A program made the translations under genes and the position numbers. Below, piece by piece: positions 6,331 to 13,262 of a stretch of 13,262 nt of DNA. Source of the DNA: a bacterium (lineage in GTDB: Bacteria; Bacteroidota; Bacteroidia; Bacteroidales; Muribaculaceae); the NCBI GenBank assembly GCA_004563195.1, contig SFTJ01000068.1, forward strand, positions 1 to 13,262. Direction: 5' to 3'. Numbering within the stretch: position 1 is the stretch's first letter; each line of letters opens with the position of its first letter. The notes under the pieces are model-generated. The model had not been told where the DNA came from, did no database searches, and worked only from the letters and a program-made list of their open reading frames with translations.

Positions 6331-7710
6331 TTAGTCGATGGGATTTTGTTTTAGATATTCCACATATTTGTCGATTTTCTGCATCTCCTGCGGAATGTTG
6401 ATGTGCTGCGGGCATTTGGGGAGGCAAATTTCGCAGCCCACACAGTGGTCGGCTTGACGCAGACGCGGCACCGAGCGGTCGTATCCGATGAGGAATGCGC
6501 GGCGGTTCTGCTTGTAGTCGTCGGCTTGAGTGCTGTCGGCAAAAGTGCCTTCGTTGATGCACTTATTGTAGTGATGGAATATGGCAGGAATGTTGAGGCC
6601 ATAGGGGCAAGGCATGCAATACTGGCAGCGAGTGCACCCTATTTCGGGGAATTCGGCTATGATGTTGGCAGCGCGGTCGAGCATGGCGAGATTTTCCTCC
6701 GATAGCGGTTGGAGCGGAGAATATGTGCGGATGTTTTCCTGCAAGTGCTCCATATAAGTCATGCCGCTGAGCACGGTAAGCACCTTAGGGAAGTGTCCGC
6801 AGAAACGGAATGCCCAGTAGGCAGGAGTGAGCGAAGGGTCAACGCGTTGGAACATAGCGAGCACCTTGTGGTTCACCTTAGCCAATCCGCCGCCGAGTAG
6901 AGGCTCCATGATTACAACAGGGATGTTGCGCTTGGCGAGTTCGTTGTACATATATTCAGCCGAAGGGTCGGAGTGCTTCCAGTCCTTATAGTTCATCTGA
7001 ATCTGCACAAAGTCGAATTTCACGGGTTGCTCGTTGAGCATATAATCGAAAAACTCCTTCGAACCGTGGAACGACCAGCCGAGATATTTGATGCGGCCCG
7101 CTTCGCGTTCCTTCACGAGGAAATCGAGCACGCCGTTATCGATGTAGCGCTGACGATAGTTCTCGAGTTCGCCTATCGAGTGCAGCAGATAGTAGTCGAT
7201 ATAGTCGACTTGCAGATATTTGAACGAATCGTGATACATCTGCACACTTGCTTGGAACGACTGCGTCTCGGGCGAGAAGTTCGAGAGTTTGGTGGCAACT
7301 ATGTAATCGCTGCGTTTGTGTCGGCTCAAAGCTATACCCACCGATTGCTCCGAGAATCCCTTGCAATAGCGAGGCGATGTGTCGAAATAGTTCACGCCGT
7401 GAGCCAGAGCATAGTCGACGAGGCGATTGATTTCCTCTTGGTCGAGATGGTTTTTGCCCTCTTCTTGCAGTTCCTTGTCGATTTCGGGCAGACGCATCAT
7501 GCCGTAGCCCAGAAGCGACACCTTGGCGTCGGAATCGGGCATATATCGATAGGTCATCTTATCGGTAGGCACCTCGGCAGGCAGGGTGGTGACAGCGCGC
7601 TGCTTTTCCGACGAACATCCGGCAAGCGAAGCGGCAGTGACAGCAGCTCCCGAGCCCATCAGCCCGAAAAAGCGACGGCGATTGATTGTATTATTATTGT
7701 TTTCGTTCAT
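6331..7710 (-). CDS. Tat-exported lipoprotein aldo/keto reductase with two 4Fe-4S clusters
   Basis: A 459-residue protein. The N-terminus carries a twin-arginine motif (RRRFFG, 11-16), a hydrophobic stretch and a lipobox LAGC with Cys32, so it is probably exported folded and lipid-anchored. Residues of about 53-350 form an aldo/keto reductase barrel with a complete catalytic tetrad: D110 (NYFDTS), Y115 (PRYCKGFSE), K141 (VATK) and H177 (LLHS). The C-terminus has two ferredoxin-type cysteine sets, C359-362-365-368 (CTRCQYCMPCP) and C423-426-429-433 (CVGCEICLPKCP). Cytoplasmic members of this Fe-S AKR group use NAD(P)H; outside the membrane that cofactor would be scarce, so electrons may come through the Fe-S clusters from the polyferredoxin encoded 21 nt downstream. 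The substrate is unknown. The ATG at 7710 is supported by the complete Tat signal and a promoter about 45 nt upstream. Confidence 0.9.
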   Translation of the reverse strand: MNENNNNTINRRRFFGLMGSGAAVTAASLAGCSSEKQRAVTTLPAEVPTDKMTYRYMPDSDAKVSLLGYGMMRLPEIDKELQEEGKNHLDQEEINRLVDYALAHGVNYFDTSPRYCKGFSEQSVGIALSRHKRSDYIVATKLSNFSPETQSFQASVQMYHDSFKYLQVDYIDYYLLHSIGELENYRQRYIDNGVLDFLVKEREAGRIKYLGWSFHGSKEFFDYMLNEQPVKFDFVQIQMNYKDWKHSDPSAEYMYNELAKRNIPVVIMEPLLGGGLAKVNHKVLAMFQRVDPSLTPAYWAFRFCGHFPKVLTVLSGMTYMEHLQENIRTYSPLQPLSEENLAMLDRAANIIAEFPEIGCTRCQYCMPCPYGLNIPAIFHHYNKCINEGTFADSTQADDYKQNRRAFLIGYDRSVPRLRQADHCVGCEICLPKCPQHINIPQEMQKIDKYVEYLKQNPID

Positions 7711-7753
7711 TGGGGATAAATAATAATAGTTAGGGTTAAAACGATTAGATACG

Positions 7754-7784
7754 CAAATTTATCAATTTTTTGAGTGGAAAACAA
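7754..7784 (-). promoter_or_regulatory. Bacteroidota-type promoter of the reductase/polyferredoxin operon
   Basis: On the minus strand TAAATTTG (7761-7754) is a full match to TAnnTTTG, and TTG (7784-7782) lies exactly 20 nt upstream. Predicted leader about 38 nt to the ATG at 7710. Confidence 0.75.
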
Positions 7785-8010
7785 TAGCGACGGCAAAAAA
7801 TGCAGTGCTGCCATTGCCTCTAAGACAAAGATGCAAAAATAGTGGCAAAATATGCTGATAATGAAAGAACAGTGACAAAAGTTTGGTCTAATTTTACTAT
7901 TTGTTCTACACAATAAGGATAAGATGAACGAGTGGCATGAAAATAGCATTAATTTTACAGAGAAAATCAAAGAAAAAAGTTATACGACATAGAATAAAAA
8001 ATAGACGGAA
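7785..8010. other. Upstream region of the exporter operon
   Basis: This is part of the 300-bp divergent intergenic region. I see no well-formed -33/-7 pair pointing right. TAATTTTA occurs at 7889-7896 and 7950-7957 as near matches to the -7 box, but no TTG stands 19-21 nt upstream of either. No coding region is supported here; an 87-codon minus-strand frame overlapping it has no support. A GACGGA stretch at 8004-8009 directly before the ATG may help ribosome binding. Confidence 0.5.
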
Positions 8011-9447
8011 ATGATAAGAATCAAATTGTTAGGTATAATGGCAATGGTGTTGGGGACCGGAGCCGGATATGCTGTGGTGCCACTCGACAGTTGCCGCAGT
8101 ATGGCACTGCGACACAACAAAGAGATATTGATAGCCAATCAGAAGATAGCGGCTGCCAAGTATCAGAAAGATCAAGCCAAGGCGGCTTATCTGCCATCGA
8201 TTGACTTCGTGGGCGGATATATGTACAATCAGAAGAACATATCGCTCATCGAAGAAGATGCGCTACTTCCCACCAAAACATTCAATCCCGCTACGGGAAG
8301 CTACGACTTCAATCTGCTTATGGATCCGAGTACAGGCAAGCCCGTGATGGTGAATGGTCAGGTGGTGCCCACACAAGTGGCATTGTTGCCAAAGGAGGCA
8401 ATGACCTACGACATTCATAATGTGTTTGCCGGAGCGCTAACGCTGACCCAGCCGGTGTATATGGGCGGCAAAATCAAGGCGATGAACGACATTACGCGCT
8501 ATGCCGAAGCCCTCGCCACCACTATGCGCAACAAAGCGGTGGAAGATGTGGTGTATCAGGTGGATGCAGCCTATTGGCAAGTGGTGTCGCTCAAGGCAAA
8601 GGAGCGATTGGCGAGAAGCTATGTGAATCTGCTCGATACGCTAAACCACAATGTGGAGGCTATGGTGCGCGAAGGAATAGCCACCAAAGCCGATGCTCTG
8701 AGCGTGGCAGTGAAGCTCAACGAAGCCAATGTGGATATGACAAAAGTGACCAACGGACTGGCACTTTCGCGAATGTTATTGTCGCAATTGTGCGGACTGC
8801 CGGTTAACACCACATTTACCCTCGCTGATGAGGATAGCGAGCGTTTAGGCGAGCAACCGCTGGTGGCTACAAGCTATAATATGGACGATGTGTATGCCCG
8901 CCGTCATGACATCAATGCCCTGCAACTCGGAGTGAAGATATATGAGAAAAAAGCCAAGGTGGCAATGTCGGATATGCTTCCGCAGGTGGCATTGATGGGA
9001 ATGTACTCGGTGAGCAACCCAAATTCGTTCAACGGATTTAAGAATAAGTTTGGCGGCGCGTTCAGCGTGGGAGCCACACTTAAGATACCATTGTGGCACT
9101 GGGGCGGCAACTACAATAAATATCGCGCAGCCAAAACCGAGGCGGTGATTCAAAACCTCGAACTCGAGAATGCTCGCGACAAGATAGCATTGCAAGTGAA
9201 TCAGGCCTCGTTTAAGGCACAGGAAGCAATAAAGACCTACGAAAGCACACGCAGCAACCTTGCCAAAGCCGAGGAAAATCTGCGTATGGCTCAGATAGGA
9301 TTTAAGGAAGGCGTGATGCCTGTGGATAACGTAATGGCGGCACAGACCGCATGGCTCAAGGCTAATAGCGAAGTGATAGATGCCCAGATAGATGTGCAGT
9401 TGTGCAATGTATACCTCTCGAAGGTGCTTGGCACAATGCAATATTAA
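8011..9447 (+). CDS. TolC-family outer-membrane efflux protein
   Basis: A 478-residue outer-membrane factor, the exit channel of an export system. A signal peptide (1 to about 21, MIRIKLLGIMAMVLGTGAGYA) precedes two related halves typical of the outer membrane efflux protein (OEP) fold. The first half begins LDSCRSMALRHNKEILIANQKI with long coiled-coil helices rich in A, K, Q and E; the second begins near residues 290-320 (YARRHDINALQLGVKIYEKKAKVAMSDMLPQV). The N-terminal half has a periplasmic/extracellular loop around residues 70-130 (DALLPTKTFNPATGSYDFN...). Length is normal for the family. It is first in a rightward operon with an adaptor and two permeases (46, 54 and 25 nt gaps), so it probably serves that exporter. 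The ATG is chosen because the signal peptide starts there. Confidence 0.93.
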   Translation: MIRIKLLGIMAMVLGTGAGYAVVPLDSCRSMALRHNKEILIANQKIAAAKYQKDQAKAAYLPSIDFVGGYMYNQKNISLIEEDALLPTKTFNPATGSYDFNLLMDPSTGKPVMVNGQVVPTQVALLPKEAMTYDIHNVFAGALTLTQPVYMGGKIKAMNDITRYAEALATTMRNKAVEDVVYQVDAAYWQVVSLKAKERLARSYVNLLDTLNHNVEAMVREGIATKADALSVAVKLNEANVDMTKVTNGLALSRMLLSQLCGLPVNTTFTLADEDSERLGEQPLVATSYNMDDVYARRHDINALQLGVKIYEKKAKVAMSDMLPQVALMGMYSVSNPNSFNGFKNKFGGAFSVGATLKIPLWHWGGNYNKYRAAKTEAVIQNLELENARDKIALQVNQASFKAQEAIKTYESTRSNLAKAEENLRMAQIGFKEGVMPVDNVMAAQTAWLKANSEVIDAQIDVQLCNVYLSKVLGTMQY

Positions 9448-9493
9448 TCGTAAAAAATAAAGAATAATAAAAACGCAAACTGCAAATAAAGAT

Positions 9494-10495
9494 ATGAATC
9501 GCTCAGAAGAAATAAAAAGAGAGAATAAGAGCATAATGCTCAGCATAGTAGTGGTGGTGGTGATAATAGTGGCACTGAGCATAGCCGGATTGCTGCTGAT
9601 AAAGCCACAAGACGAGACCGTGCAAGGACAAATAGAAGGCACCAGTGTGCGCGTGTCGGGCAAATTGCCGGGCCGCTTGGTGGAACTATATGTGGAGCAA
9701 GGCTCGATGGTGAAGCAAGGCGATACGCTTGCGCATGTACATTCGTCGCTGGTAGAGGCCAAGATGCTTCAGGCACAGTCGATGGAAGCAGCAGCGAGCG
9801 CACAAAGCGCAAAAGCCGAGGCAGGCACCCGCACCGAGTTGGTGACCGCTGCTTATAATGTATGGCAACAAGCTTTGGCGGCTCAGGAAATCACCGAAAA
9901 GACCTATCGCCGCATAGAAAATCTGTATAACCAAGGCGTGGTGTCGGAACAGAAACGCGATGAGGCTTATGCCGCTCACACGGCAGCCGTGGCACAAGCC
10001 AAAGCAGCCAAATCGCAGTATGATATGGCACTCAAGGGCGCACAGAAAGAAGATAAGGACGCAGCTCGAGCTATGCAGAATGTAGCAAAGGGTGGAGTGA
10101 GCGAAGTGCAGGCATTGCTCGAAGATGAATATTTGGTGGCGCCGTGCGATGGCGAGATTACCGATATCTATCCCAATATAGGCGAATTGGTGGCTACCGG
10201 AGCACCGGTGATGTCGATTTTGAAGACCGATGACCTTTGGGCTACATTTAATGTTCGCGAAGAACTTCTCGAAGAGTTCAAGCAAGGAGCCGAGGTGAAA
10301 GTGATGATACCCGGATTGGGCAAGAAAGAGGCGGTGATGAAGGTGTTCTATGTGCACGACCTTGGCAGCTATGCCGTGTGGAGCAGCACCAAGTCGACCG
10401 GACAATACGATAGCCGCACATTTCAGATTAAGGCACGCGCCGAGCAACCGCTTGAGGGATTGCGCCCGGGTATGTCGGTGGTGCAAGTGAAATAA
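9494..10495 (+). CDS. HlyD/EmrA-like periplasmic adaptor (membrane fusion protein)
   Basis: A 333-residue adaptor that links an inner-membrane transporter to the TolC-like channel. One membrane anchor lies at about 14-36 (MLSIVVVVVIIVALSIAGLLLI). It is followed by the first half of a lipoyl-like domain (about 43-82, GTSVRVSGKLPGRLVELYVEQGSMVKQGDTLAHV), a long alpha-helical hairpin (about 85-205, Ala/Gln/Glu-rich), and the second lipoyl half and beta-barrel (from DEYLVAPCDGEITDIYPNIGELVATGAPVMSI to the end, closing with RPGMSVVQVK). This order and length fit single-anchor adaptors used with ABC-2 permeases. Gene order TolC, adaptor, permease, permease supports a tripartite exporter. No substrate-specific residues can be read. 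Confidence 0.92.
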   Translation: MNRSEEIKRENKSIMLSIVVVVVIIVALSIAGLLLIKPQDETVQGQIEGTSVRVSGKLPGRLVELYVEQGSMVKQGDTLAHVHSSLVEAKMLQAQSMEAAASAQSAKAEAGTRTELVTAAYNVWQQALAAQEITEKTYRRIENLYNQGVVSEQKRDEAYAAHTAAVAQAKAAKSQYDMALKGAQKEDKDAARAMQNVAKGGVSEVQALLEDEYLVAPCDGEITDIYPNIGELVATGAPVMSILKTDDLWATFNVREELLEEFKQGAEVKVMIPGLGKKEAVMKVFYVHDLGSYAVWSSTKSTGQYDSRTFQIKARAEQPLEGLRPGMSVVQVK

Positions 10496-10549
10496 CAGCA
10501 CCTTTTTGCATTAATATTTCAATCAATCGAAAAAAAGTAAACAACGATT

Positions 10550-11722
10550 TTGAATTCGGTAATCAACATATTTAAGCAATCGCTGATGCGAGGCATACGC
10601 GATGTGATGAGGCGACCAATGTATTTGGGCTGCATGATAGTGTTGCCGCTGTTTGCCGCAGTGTTTTTTGTAACACTGCTCGACAAGGGCATGGCAACCG
10701 GCGTGCCCAGTGCAATAGTAGACCTCGACCACACGCCTACGTCGCGCAATATAGTGCGTACGCTCGACTCCTTTCACGGTGTGGATGTGGCGTATCATCT
10801 CGACAGCTACAGCGAGGCTATGGATTATGTAAAGCAGAGTAAGATAGTGGGCTTCATAGTGATACCCGAAGGCTTCTCGAGCGACGCATTGGCATTGCGA
10901 CGTCCCGAGTTGAGTTATTACATCAATTTCTCATATTATGCCTCGGCATCGCTGATGGTGAAGGACTATACCACCATCTCGGCGCTCTCAAATGCATCGC
11001 TGGTGAGTGGCACACTCTTGGCAATGGGGATGAACGAGGATGCCATAGAAAGCATGCTTCAGCCCTTTGTGACCAAAGTGCATGCCTTGGGCAATCCATG
11101 GATTGACTACGGTGTGTATCTTGCCAATTCGTTTGTGCCCACCTTGTTGGCGCTGATGGTGATGATAATGACCGCCTACAGCATCACGGTGGAAATAAAG
11201 GAAAACACCTCGCGCCAATGGCTCGAAACAGCCGGAGGGTCGATGGCTATGGCATTGTGGGGAAAACTCATACCACAAACAGTGATATTCACCCTCGTGG
11301 GGTGGGCTGTGCAAATCTATTTCTATGGCATAGCCGGCTATCCGCTGCACTGCCCGTTGTGGCACATGTGGCTAGCAATGGCGCTACTTGTGGTGGCATC
11401 GCAGGGCTTTGCGCTGATATGGGTGTGCATTGTGCCCAATCTGCGATTGTCGCTTTCGGTGTGCTGCTTGATAGGTATGCTCACCTTTTCGCTTGCCGGG
11501 CTCTCGTTCCCGGTGGAGCAGATGTATACATGGGTGGGTGTGCTGAGCAGAGCTCTGCCATCGTATTATTATTATGAGATATATTGCTCGCAGGCACTCA
11601 ACGGGCTTGAATTTGCTTATTCGGCAGCACATTATGCAGCATTGTTGGCATTCACCATAGTGCCGTTTGCTCTGATGTGGCATCTGCGCCGTAAGTGTGA
11701 GCATCCTGTCTACATAAAGTGA
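10550..11722 (+). CDS. ABC-2 type transporter permease, first copy
   Basis: A 390-residue inner-membrane permease of the ABC-2 (ABC2_membrane_3, YhhJ/YbhR-like) group. A first transmembrane helix (about 25-44) is followed by a large extracytoplasmic domain (about 50-190, beginning VPSAIVDLDHTPTSRNIVRTL and containing GFIVIPEGF), then five further helices from about 195 to the C-terminus. It has no nucleotide-binding domain. The start is TTG at 10550: a stop codon lies four codons upstream in frame and no ATG precedes the first helix except M13, so TTG or M13 are the choices. The next permease shares the same domain plan and the PxxFS-type motif, so the two probably form a heterodimer. It lies 54 nt after the adaptor gene. 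Confidence 0.88.
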   Translation: MNSVINIFKQSLMRGIRDVMRRPMYLGCMIVLPLFAAVFFVTLLDKGMATGVPSAIVDLDHTPTSRNIVRTLDSFHGVDVAYHLDSYSEAMDYVKQSKIVGFIVIPEGFSSDALALRRPELSYYINFSYYASASLMVKDYTTISALSNASLVSGTLLAMGMNEDAIESMLQPFVTKVHALGNPWIDYGVYLANSFVPTLLALMVMIMTAYSITVEIKENTSRQWLETAGGSMAMALWGKLIPQTVIFTLVGWAVQIYFYGIAGYPLHCPLWHMWLAMALLVVASQGFALIWVCIVPNLRLSLSVCCLIGMLTFSLAGLSFPVEQMYTWVGVLSRALPSYYYYEIYCSQALNGLEFAYSAAHYAALLAFTIVPFALMWHLRRKCEHPVYIK

Positions 11723-11731
11723 TGAAAAAAT

Positions 11732-11738
11732 AAGGAAG
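11732..11738 (+). promoter_or_regulatory. Ribosome-binding-like site that fixes the second permease start
   Basis: AAGGAAG at 11732-11738 lies 9 nt before the ATG at 11748 but only 3 nt before the in-frame TTG at 11742, which favours the ATG. Confidence 0.45.
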
Positions 11739-11747
11739 TTATTGACA

Positions 11748-12932
11748 ATGACAAGCATATTGAAAGACATAGCAAAGGTCTGGGTAAACGAATATAAACT
11801 CGTGTTCAGCGATGTGGGGGCGATGATTTTTATCATCTTCCTGCCGTTGGCATATCCCATACTTTATTCGCTCATCTATAATCGCGAAGTGGTGAAAGAA
11901 GTGCCCATAGTGGTGGTAGACGAGTGTCGCACACCCATGTCGCGAGAGTATGCCCGTATGCTCGACGCCACCGAGCAAGTGCGCGTGGCCGATTATGCCG
12001 TGGATATGCAAGATGCCCGACGCCGTATGGCTGAACGCGAGGCATACGGCATAGTGTACTTGCCGAGCGATTTTTCGCGCAATGTGGGTCGCGGCGAGCA
12101 AGCACGGATGGAGGCATATTGCGATATGTCGGTGATTTTGCGATATAAAAACATAGTTACAGCCATCACCACAGTCAACTCCGAACTCGGAGGAAAGGTG
12201 CAGATGGGCAAGGTAAATCAACTTGAAAATCCACCATCGGGAGGCGTGATGCCGATACCATTCCGAATGGTTCCCGTTGGCAACAATTCGATGGGAATGG
12301 GGTCGGCGATTATTCCCGGCATATTGGCACTGATATTGCAGCAAGCCTTTTTGCTCTGCATAGCATGTGTGAGCGCCACTTCGCGTGAGCGCCGCTTGCG
12401 ACACAACGGCGTGGACACTCGCCGAGTGAATACCGGGGCATTTGCTACACTCATAGGCAAGGCATTGTGTTATGTTACACTTATGGTGTTGCCAATGATA
12501 TATTTGTGGCGATTTGTGCCCATCATGTTTGCCTTCCCGCAGCATGGCAATGTGTGGCATGTGATATTGCTGTCGGTTCCATATATGCTTGCAGTAGCAT
12601 TTTTCGGGTTGACACTACAAACCCTTGTGCGCAAGCGCGAGGCGGTGTTCCCGGTGCTCGTGGTGACATCGGTGTTCTTCTTGTTCCTGTCGGGCATATC
12701 GTGGCCACGATATGCCATGAACGGATTTTGGAATTTTGTGGGCGACTTGATACCATCAACATGGTGTGTTCAAGCCATCTGGGGCATTAGCAGCATGGGT
12801 GCCACGCTGGCACAGCAGCGCGAAGCATATTGTGCTCTATGGGTGCTTGTGGGAGTGTACTTTGTAGTGTCGTATGCCGTACTGAAGTTTGTTGATCATC
12901 AGCGAAGAGAACCGGAAATCGATAGTAAGTAG
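11748..12932 (+). CDS. ABC-2 type transporter permease, second copy
   Basis: A 394-residue paralogue of the preceding permease. The first membrane helix is at about 25-43, then an extracytoplasmic domain with VPIVVVDECRTPMSREYARML and AYGIVYLPSDFS (equivalent to VPSAIVDLDHTPTSRNIVRTL and VGFIVIPEGFS in the first copy), then five hydrophobic segments (about 180-385). The cytoplasmic loop after the second helix is basic (ATSRERRLRHNGVDTRRVN) instead of the usual coupling helix context, but no nucleotide-binding domain is encoded. It starts 25 nt after the first permease and ends about 27 nt before a terminator. The ABC ATPase needed for a classical ABC transporter is absent from this window; it may be encoded elsewhere or be unnecessary. 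Confidence 0.9.
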   Translation: MTSILKDIAKVWVNEYKLVFSDVGAMIFIIFLPLAYPILYSLIYNREVVKEVPIVVVDECRTPMSREYARMLDATEQVRVADYAVDMQDARRRMAEREAYGIVYLPSDFSRNVGRGEQARMEAYCDMSVILRYKNIVTAITTVNSELGGKVQMGKVNQLENPPSGGVMPIPFRMVPVGNNSMGMGSAIIPGILALILQQAFLLCIACVSATSRERRLRHNGVDTRRVNTGAFATLIGKALCYVTLMVLPMIYLWRFVPIMFAFPQHGNVWHVILLSVPYMLAVAFFGLTLQTLVRKREAVFPVLVVTSVFFLFLSGISWPRYAMNGFWNFVGDLIPSTWCVQAIWGISSMGATLAQQREAYCALWVLVGVYFVVSYAVLKFVDHQRREPEIDSK

Positions 12933-12958
12933 TAATAATTGTTTTATATATGTGTGAT

Positions 12959-13003
12959 AGAAGCTTTCCAAAGATGTTAGTCGGCGGGAAGCTTCTTGTT
13001 TTG
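12959..13003 (+). terminator. Rho-independent terminator of the exporter operon
   Basis: GAAGCTTTCC (12960-12969) pairs with GGGAAGCTTC (12986-12995) over 10 bp with one G-U wobble, and A12959 also pairs with T12996. The tail TTGTTTTGTG follows. It lies about 27 nt after the permease stop at 12932. Confidence 0.85.
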
Positions 13004-13052
13004 TGATTTGCCCGGCAATAAAGCAGGCATAGAGCGTAAATTGGGCTTTTAT

Positions 13053-13072
13053 AACTTGTTTTCTTTCAAGTT
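13053..13072. repeat. Inverted repeat overlapping the -33 region of the downstream promoter
   Basis: AACTTG (13053-13058) and CAAGTT (13067-13072) form a perfect 6-bp inverted repeat separated by 8 nt. It overlaps the -33-like TTTC at 13064-13067, so it could be an operator. A hit this short can occur by chance in AT-rich DNA. Confidence 0.3.
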
Positions 13073-13094
13073 TCGCGCCAAATCTTTATATTTG
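13064..13094 (+). promoter_or_regulatory. Bacteroidota-type promoter of the AAA-ATPase-like gene
   Basis: TATATTTG at 13087-13094 fully matches TAnnTTTG, and TTTC (13064-13067, near TTTG) lies 19 nt upstream. The leader to the ATG at 13114 would be roughly 14 nt. Confidence 0.55.
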
Positions 13095-13113
13095 TACATC
13101 AAAATATAAGGTT

Positions 13114-13262
13114 ATGGAGAATAAGATACTAAAGCGATTGCCGGTTGGCATACAGACATATAGCGAAGTGATAGGCCGAGATTGCCTATACGTTGATAAG
13201 ACGGAGTACATCGTTAAGATGCTAAAAGTCAGCAAATATATCTTTCTGAGTCGCCCGAGGCG
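13114..13262 (+). CDS. AAA-ATPase-like / PD-(D/E)XK family protein, N-terminus (partial)
   Basis: The first 49 codons before the right window edge read MENKILKRLPVGIQTYSEVI and then GRDCLYVDKTEYIVKMLKVSKYIFLSRPRR (in two segments). The pattern LPVGIQxF/Y...xCLYVDKTEYI...YFLSRPRR is the start of the abundant Bacteroidales AAA-ATPase-like family, in which RPRRFGKS forms a Walker-A-like motif and a PD-(D/E)XK nuclease-like domain follows. Both later parts lie outside the window. Role in the cell is not established; the family is often multicopy and has been suggested to be mobile-element- or defence-associated, which cannot be judged here. The ATG is preceded by a promoter match, which supports the start. 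Confidence 0.8.
   Translation, partial: MENKILKRLPVGIQTYSEVIGRDCLYVDKTEYIVKMLKVSKYIFLSRPR

Noticed and set aside
6973..7719. 248-codon plus-strand open frame opposite the aldo/keto reductase
   Set aside because: It is antisense to a gene with complete catalytic and Fe-S motifs and has low-complexity His/Val/Leu-rich composition typical of a mirror frame.
7707..7970. 87-codon minus-strand frame in the divergent intergenic region
   Set aside because: It overlaps the promoter of the reductase operon, and its sequence is low-complexity Phe/Ser/Cys-rich without homology that I recognise.
9686..10501. 271-codon minus-strand frame opposite the HlyD-like gene
   Set aside because: His/Cys-rich mirror frame of a clearly recognised adaptor gene.
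11742..11747. TTG start two codons upstream of the second permease ATG
   Set aside because: Only 3 nt separate it from the AAGGAAG site; the ATG at 11748 has better spacing.
11739..12560. 273-codon minus-strand frame opposite the second permease
   Set aside because: Antisense shadow rich in His and Cys; the sense frame has the expected membrane pattern and paralogy.

Overview
The window looks like a chromosomal stretch from a member of the Bacteroidales, plausibly Muribaculaceae-like. Three things support this: the 23S/5S rRNA sequence; several copies of the Bacteroidota promoter pattern (TTTG or TTG, about 20 nt, then TAnnTTTG); and gene families typical of gut Bacteroidales. No insertion sequence, integrase, CRISPR array or tRNA was found.

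Layout from left to right. Positions 1-195 are the 3' end of a 23S rRNA gene. A hairpin-rich spacer follows, then a 5S rRNA gene at about 429-540 whose 5' half is canonical and whose 3' half is not. A well-formed promoter then drives a 455-aa TerB-like protein (656-2023) that ends at a strong terminator. Next is a small HExxH protein (2209-2526), followed by about 370 bp with no recognisable gene. The minus strand from 7710 down to 2897 carries three transcription units, each with its own promoter. Unit A is a Tat-exported lipoprotein aldo/keto reductase with two Fe-S clusters plus a membrane polyferredoxin that resembles a NapH-NapG fusion. Unit B is a short protein resembling the N-terminus of AraC regulators plus an exported phosphodiesterase/nucleotide-pyrophosphatase-like enzyme. 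Unit C is a TPR mini-protein that is probably transcribed with almost no leader. Units A and B end at long hairpin terminators.

From 8011 rightwards lies a four-gene exporter operon: TolC-like outer-membrane factor, HlyD-like adaptor and two paralogous ABC-2 permeases. No ATP-binding subunit is encoded in the window. The operon ends at a terminator near 12960-12995. The window closes with the first 49 codons of an AAA-ATPase-like/PD-(D/E)XK family gene behind a Bacteroidota-type promoter.

How the genes may work together: the reductase and polyferredoxin plausibly form a cell-envelope redox pair, with electrons passing from the membrane through Fe-S clusters to an extracytoplasmic oxidoreductase. 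The exporter genes supply an outer-membrane channel, an adaptor and an inner-membrane permease pair for efflux. The strongest unusual signals are the atypical 5S 3' half, the internal twin-arginine motif in the polyferredoxin fusion, the exporter without an ATPase, and two small orphan proteins (HExxH and AraC-N-like). I did not see a clearly new multi-gene defence or similar system.
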